From the NCBI GenBank assembly GCA_049323615.1, contig JBMOPD010000026.1:1-64000 (forward strand): a stretch of 64,000 nt of DNA, in the 5' to 3' direction. The position numbers and the translations under genes were made by a program. The DNA is from JBMOPD01 sp049323615. GTDB lineage: Bacteria; Bacillota; Desulfotomaculia; Desulfotomaculales; Desulfocucumaceae. The notes beneath the pieces were generated by a model. It saw only the letters and a program-made list of their open reading frames with translations. It was not told the origin of the DNA and searched no databases. Below are positions 61,169 to 64,000 of the stretch, piece by piece; position 1 is the stretch's first letter, and every line of letters starts with the position of its first letter.

Positions 61169-61951
61169 TTGAGCTACGAAAACCTTATTTTGGAGAAGGA
61201 AGAGAACATCGCGTTGATCACCATTAACCGCCCCAAGGTCCTCAATGCCCTGAACGCGGACCTTTTAAAAGAGCTGGAAGCGGTGGTGGACGAAATTGAA
61301 CAGGACGACCAGGTACGGGTGGTTATTATCACCGGCGCGGGTGACAAAGCCTTTGTGGCCGGGGCCGACATAGCCTTTATGAGCAAGCTCAGCCCGCTGG
61401 AGGCCAAGAGCTTCGCCCAACTGGGCCAGAGGGTGTTCAGCAAAATAGAGAACATGTCCAAGCCAGTTATTGCGGCTGTGAACGGGTTTGCCCTGGGAGG
61501 GGGCAACGAGCTGGCCATGGCCTGTGATCTAAGAATTGCCTCCGAAAAGGCGAAATTCGGGCAGCCCGAGGTGCAGTTGGGACTGATCGCCGGGTTCGGC
61601 GGGACCCAGAGGCTGTCCAGGATTGTAAACCCCGGCCTGGCCAAGGAGATACTGTTTACAGCCGACCAGTATGACGCCGGGTCCGCCCACAAGATAGGGC
61701 TGGCCAACCACGTGGTGCCGGACGGGGAACTGCTGGACTTCTGCAGGGGAATGGCCAAAAGGATTGCCGCCCGGGGCCCGGTGGCGGTAAGGCTGTCCAA
61801 GGAAGCGGTGAACCAGGGCCTGAACATGGACCTGGACAAGGCCATTGCCCTGGAGGCCGACCTGTTCGGACTGGTCTTCACCACCGAAGACCGGAAAGAG
61901 GGCATAGCGGCCTTCCTTGAAAAAAGAAAGCCGGCTTTCAACAATAAATAA
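61169..61951 (+). CDS. crt: 3-hydroxybutyryl-CoA dehydratase (crotonase family)
   Basis: 260 residues from TTG 61169, seven bases after AGGAGGTG. The oxyanion-hole segment is AGADIAFM, and two catalytic glutamates lie in LGGGNELAMACDLRIAS and GQPEVQLGLIAGFGGTQRL. It hydrates crotonyl-CoA. Last gene of the run, followed by a very strong terminator. Confidence 0.94.
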   Translation: MSYENLILEKEENIALITINRPKVLNALNADLLKELEAVVDEIEQDDQVRVVIITGAGDKAFVAGADIAFMSKLSPLEAKSFAQLGQRVFSKIENMSKPVIAAVNGFALGGGNELAMACDLRIASEKAKFGQPEVQLGLIAGFGGTQRLSRIVNPGLAKEILFTADQYDAGSAHKIGLANHVVPDGELLDFCRGMAKRIAARGPVAVRLSKEAVNQGLNMDLDKAIALEADLFGLVFTTEDRKEGIAAFLEKRKPAFNNK

Positions 61952-61963
61952 AATTTGCGATAT

Positions 61964-62001
61964 ACAGGGGCAGGCCTTTAAAAGGCCTGCCCCTGTTTTT
62001 T
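61964..62001 (+). terminator. strong intrinsic terminator after crt
   Basis: A 16-bp perfect stem, ACAGGGGCAGGCCTTT (61964-61979) with its complement, and a T6 run. Confidence 0.92.
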
Positions 62002-62037
62002 ACCGCGGCAGGCCGGGTATAATACCCTGGGGTGGTG

Positions 62038-62236
62038 GTGCGCCAGTTCGGCGTTGTGAATATAGCCGGTGGGAAGCCGGCACGGTAAGGCCCAGCCAGC
62101 CGCCGTTATCCAGCCTTGGAGCCAAAGCCGTGAGGTGAGGTTTAAGCGTAGGCAGGAAACCATGCGAGCCGTAATGCGAAAGCGTGAAGTGATAGAGCCC
62201 CGTTAGAGTATACAGAGTGGAAGCCGATGCCTTCAC
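62038..62236 (+). mobile_element. possible 5' fragment of a group II intron
   Basis: The stretch begins GTGCGCC, like the 5' boundary of bacterial group II introns. It contains several short stems typical of domain I, including GCCGG-TGGGAA-CCGGC and a GCGAAAGC tetraloop hairpin. It ends with an AGTGGAAGCCGATGC segment. No reverse transcriptase, domain V or 3' boundary is seen before the next gene, so it would be a truncated remnant. This is a by-eye call and another structured RNA is possible. Confidence 0.45.
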
Positions 62237-62389
62237 CTCGGCAGCAGGCAATTCACATCGGGGACGGTTCTGAATGTGAATTTCCCTGCTGAATTTATCT
62301 GCCCTGAAAACCCCTTGACAGAAGAGACTTAACAGGATACAATCAAAATATATTTAGACGCTTATAAAAATTTACAAAAATATAAAGGG
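62237..62389. other. rest of the crt-sdpR intergenic region
   Basis: A 9-bp inverted repeat AATTCACAT / ATGTGAATT (about 62249-62282) follows the putative intron fragment. AT-rich DNA with the probable sdpR promoter and the AAAGGGG site lie further on. No gene is seen. Confidence 0.5.
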
Positions 62390-62701
62390 GTGGTTCAGAT
62401 CAACCTGGTGTTTAAAGCCTTTTCCGACCCCACCCGCAGGAAGATATTAAAGCTGCTCCGGCTTAAGGATATGACGGCCGGGGAGATTGCCGACCAGTTT
62501 TCCATCTCCAAGCCCAGCATATCCCATCACCTGAGCATTTTGAAGCAGGCCGATCTGGTCCAGGATGAGAGAAAGGGGCAGTTTATCTATTATTCCCTGA
62601 ATACCACGGTCTTCCAGGAATTAATAGGGTGGATCCACGACCTGCTGGAAGTTAACGAGAAAGAAAGAGAGGATAATGACAATGATGGCAAACGGCAGTG
62701 A
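62390..62701 (+). CDS. sdpR: ArsR-family repressor, SdpR-like
   Basis: 103 residues. A compact winged helix: AFSDPTRRKILKLLRLKDMT, then GEIADQFSISKPSISHHLS (recognition helix) and a wing DERKGQFIYYSL. There is no metal-binding Cys pair, as in SdpR autorepressors. The start is unclear: GTG 62390 overlaps AAAGGGG, and ATC 62399 would sit at ideal spacing. The gene overlaps sdpI, as in the Bacillus sdpRI operon. Confidence 0.85.
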   Translation: MVQINLVFKAFSDPTRRKILKLLRLKDMTAGEIADQFSISKPSISHHLSILKQADLVQDERKGQFIYYSLNTTVFQELIGWIHDLLEVNEKEREDNDNDGKRQ

Positions 62702-63368
62702 AAAAACGGGCTTTATGGCCGAGATCAAAAAAGACTGGCTGGCGGTGTCGCTGATACTCGCTTCGCTTATCACCGGGGTCCTGGTTTACCCGCACCTGCC
62801 GGACCTGGTTCCCAGCCACTGGAATGTACAGGGTCAGGTAGACAGCTACTCTTCAAAAATCTGGGGGGCCTTCGGCCTGCCCCTGATGGCGGCCGGGATT
62901 TACCTGCTGATGGTGCTGGTGCCCCGGATTGACCCCCGGAGGGAAAACTATGCCCGGTTCAGAGGGGCGTACCGTTTTTTAAAGCTGGCCCTGGCTGTCT
63001 TCCTCGTCCTGCTGTATGTCATTATATTAATGAATGCCATGGGGTATAGGGTTTCGGTGGACCGGGCCGTGGTTACCGCGGTTGGGCTTCTGTTTATGGT
63101 TCTTGGCAATTTCATGGGACAGCTGAGGCATAATTATTTTGTGGGCATAAAGACGCCGTGGACCCTGGCCAGTGAGGAAGCATGGCAGAAAACACACCGG
63201 TTTGCCGCCCGCTTATGGGTGGGGGCCGGGCTGGTTACTGCCCTTTCCGGCCTGCTGCTGGGAGGCCAGAAGGGCCTGGTGATTATTGTCGCCGCCCTGG
63301 GTACGGCAGCCATTGTGCCGGTGATTTACTCTTATCTGTTATTTAAAAACCAGACCAGAAGTCCGTAA
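62676..63368 (+). CDS. sdpI: SdpI-like membrane protein
   Basis: 230 residues with six or so hydrophobic spans. The N-terminal DUF1648-type part has HLPDLVPSHWNVQGQVDS, and the C-terminal SdpI part NYFVGIKTPWTLASEEAWQKTHR. In Bacillus SdpI confers immunity to the SdpC toxin and titrates SdpR at the membrane. No sdpC is seen here, so the ligand is unknown. Starts at ATG 62676 or 62682, overlapping sdpR. Confidence 0.88.
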   Translation: MTMMANGSEKTGFMAEIKKDWLAVSLILASLITGVLVYPHLPDLVPSHWNVQGQVDSYSSKIWGAFGLPLMAAGIYLLMVLVPRIDPRRENYARFRGAYRFLKLALAVFLVLLYVIILMNAMGYRVSVDRAVVTAVGLLFMVLGNFMGQLRHNYFVGIKTPWTLASEEAWQKTHRFAARLWVGAGLVTALSGLLLGGQKGLVIIVAALGTAAIVPVIYSYLLFKNQTRSP

Positions 63369-63387
63369 ACAATACAAAAAATATCTG

Positions 63388-63413
63388 AAGGGACCTCCGC
63401 CGGGTCCCTTTTT
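63388..63413 (+). terminator. intrinsic terminator of sdpRI
   Basis: AAGGGACC pairs with GGGTCCCTT, followed by T5. Confidence 0.85.
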
Positions 63414-63482
63414 ACTGTTGCCAGGCATATTTTTGAGTAGTGTACCGATTGTTAATCAGTATTTGTGATTCGGAAATAAACT

Positions 63483-63938
63483 TTAGATGTAGTACATATT
63501 CGCTTCCTTGGACAGGCGAATCTTTTCAGACTCTTTGCACAGATCTTCCAGGGTGGTATTATCCAAAACATCTGCCACTGATTTTCTTACCCTTTCCCAC
63601 AAAACCCTCGCCGCGCAGGAATCGGCCCGGGGGCACGGTTCCGGCTCGTCCTCACTTACGCAGCCCGTGGGACTAAGCGGTCCCTCCAGGCATCTGACAA
63701 TTTCACCGGCCGTAATCTTGGCTGGTTCCCGGGTGAGCAGGTAGCCTCCCTGGGAACCCCGCACGCTGCGAACCAGCCCCCCCTTACGCAGGAAGGTCAT
63801 CATTTGTTCCAGGTAACCTTCTGAAATCCCCTGTCTTTCCGCCACCTGCAAAAGAGGTATGGGTTCGTTGGGATCATAGTTCAGAGCCAGTTCCAACATA
63901 GCCCGCAACCCATACCGTGCGCGTGTAGAAAACTTCAA
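63483..63938 (-). CDS. iscR: Rrf2-family Fe-S regulator, IscR-like
   Basis: 151 residues, TTG start after AAGGGGAG. The N-terminal winged helix is FSTRARYGLRAMLELAL, with the recognition region ISEGYLEQMMTFLRKGGLV and wing SVRGSQGGYLL. Three cysteines follow, in GCVSEDEPEPCPRADSC, as in cluster-binding Rrf2 proteins such as IscR. It likely controls Fe-S assembly genes outside the window, upstream on the minus strand side. The cysteine desulfurase at 28 kb is distant. Confidence 0.87.
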   Translation of the reverse strand: MKFSTRARYGLRAMLELALNYDPNEPIPLLQVAERQGISEGYLEQMMTFLRKGGLVRSVRGSQGGYLLTREPAKITAGEIVRCLEGPLSPTGCVSEDEPEPCPRADSCAARVLWERVRKSVADVLDNTTLEDLCKESEKIRLSKEANMYYI

Positions 63939-64000
63939 TTCGCATGACTCCCCTTAACTGTTATTTGAAAATACAAATTATCCCAGACAGAACGGGGTGC

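Noticed and set aside
1..64000. tRNA, rRNA, prophage or intact insertion sequence
   Set aside because: None seen by eye: no cloverleaf-type genes, no transposase or integrase, and no phage structural genes.

Overview
The window looks like a chromosomal segment of an anaerobic, endospore-forming Firmicute with moderately high GC, most like the Peptococcaceae / Desulfotomaculum-Pelotomaculum group. That placement is inferred from content: spoVM and spoVB homologues, a complete butyryl-CoA oxidation gene set with ETF and an HdrD-like Fe-S protein, a B12-dependent acyl-CoA mutase, 2-hydroxyacyl-CoA dehydratase-type activases, and many TTG/GTG starts behind strong AGGAGG-type ribosome binding sites. 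No rRNA, tRNA, CRISPR array, prophage or intact transposon was seen.

Layout. 1-6.6 kb: structured leader DNA, two tandem LivJ-type lipoproteins and livHMGF (branched-chain amino acid ABC importer). 6.7-9.3 kb: trxB and meaB. 9.3-12.3 kb: uncharacterised small genes, including a 58-residue membrane protein and two paralogous coiled-coil proteins. 12.4-16.4 kb: DinG-type helicase, psd-pssA, and a 21-codon spoVM. 16.5-19.9 kb: radical SAM protein, Crp/Fnr regulator, gamma-glutamylcyclotransferase-like protein, QueG-like Fe-S protein, copper-chaperone-like protein. 20-24 kb: preQ0 and folate genes queD-queC-DUF366-queE-folE-ypmA, then surE. 24-28 kb: spoVB (minus) and an EF-G paralogue. 28-35 kb: a cysteine desulfurase-like protein, then a minus-strand operon thiolase - acyl-CoA dehydrogenase - cobO - acyl-CoA mutase large and small subunits. 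35-46 kb: minus-strand trehalose/alpha-glucan cluster malQ-treZ-GH57-treY-treT. 46-49 kb: a three-gene dehydratase-activase cassette. 49-54 kb: DUF3786, Nudix, minC, galT-glgA. 54-62 kb: acyl-CoA dehydrogenase, etfBA, Fe-S oxidoreductase, thiolase, hbd, crt. 62-64 kb: a possible group II intron remnant, sdpR-sdpI and an Rrf2 regulator.

How the genes fit together. The 54-62 kb cluster encodes every step from butyryl-CoA to two acetyl-CoA, plus electron transfer through ETF to an Fe-S protein. The 29-35 kb operon adds a B12 mutase whose two specificity residues (Phe82, Gln200) match isobutyryl-CoA mutase rather than methylmalonyl-CoA mutase. It could therefore interconvert isobutyryl-CoA and butyryl-CoA and feed the first pathway. 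CobO in the same operon makes the adenosylcobalamin cofactor, and MeaB at 8 kb is the matching G-protein chaperone family. FolE, QueD, QueE and QueC form the full route from GTP to preQ0. TreY/TreZ and TreT are two independent routes to trehalose, next to glycogen-related MalQ, GH57 and, further away, GlgA.

A striking non-coding feature is a set of intergenic arrays of short tandem repeats, all with a 7-bp period but with different unit sequences. Several are arranged as inverted arms, and two are preceded by an identical 30-bp head.
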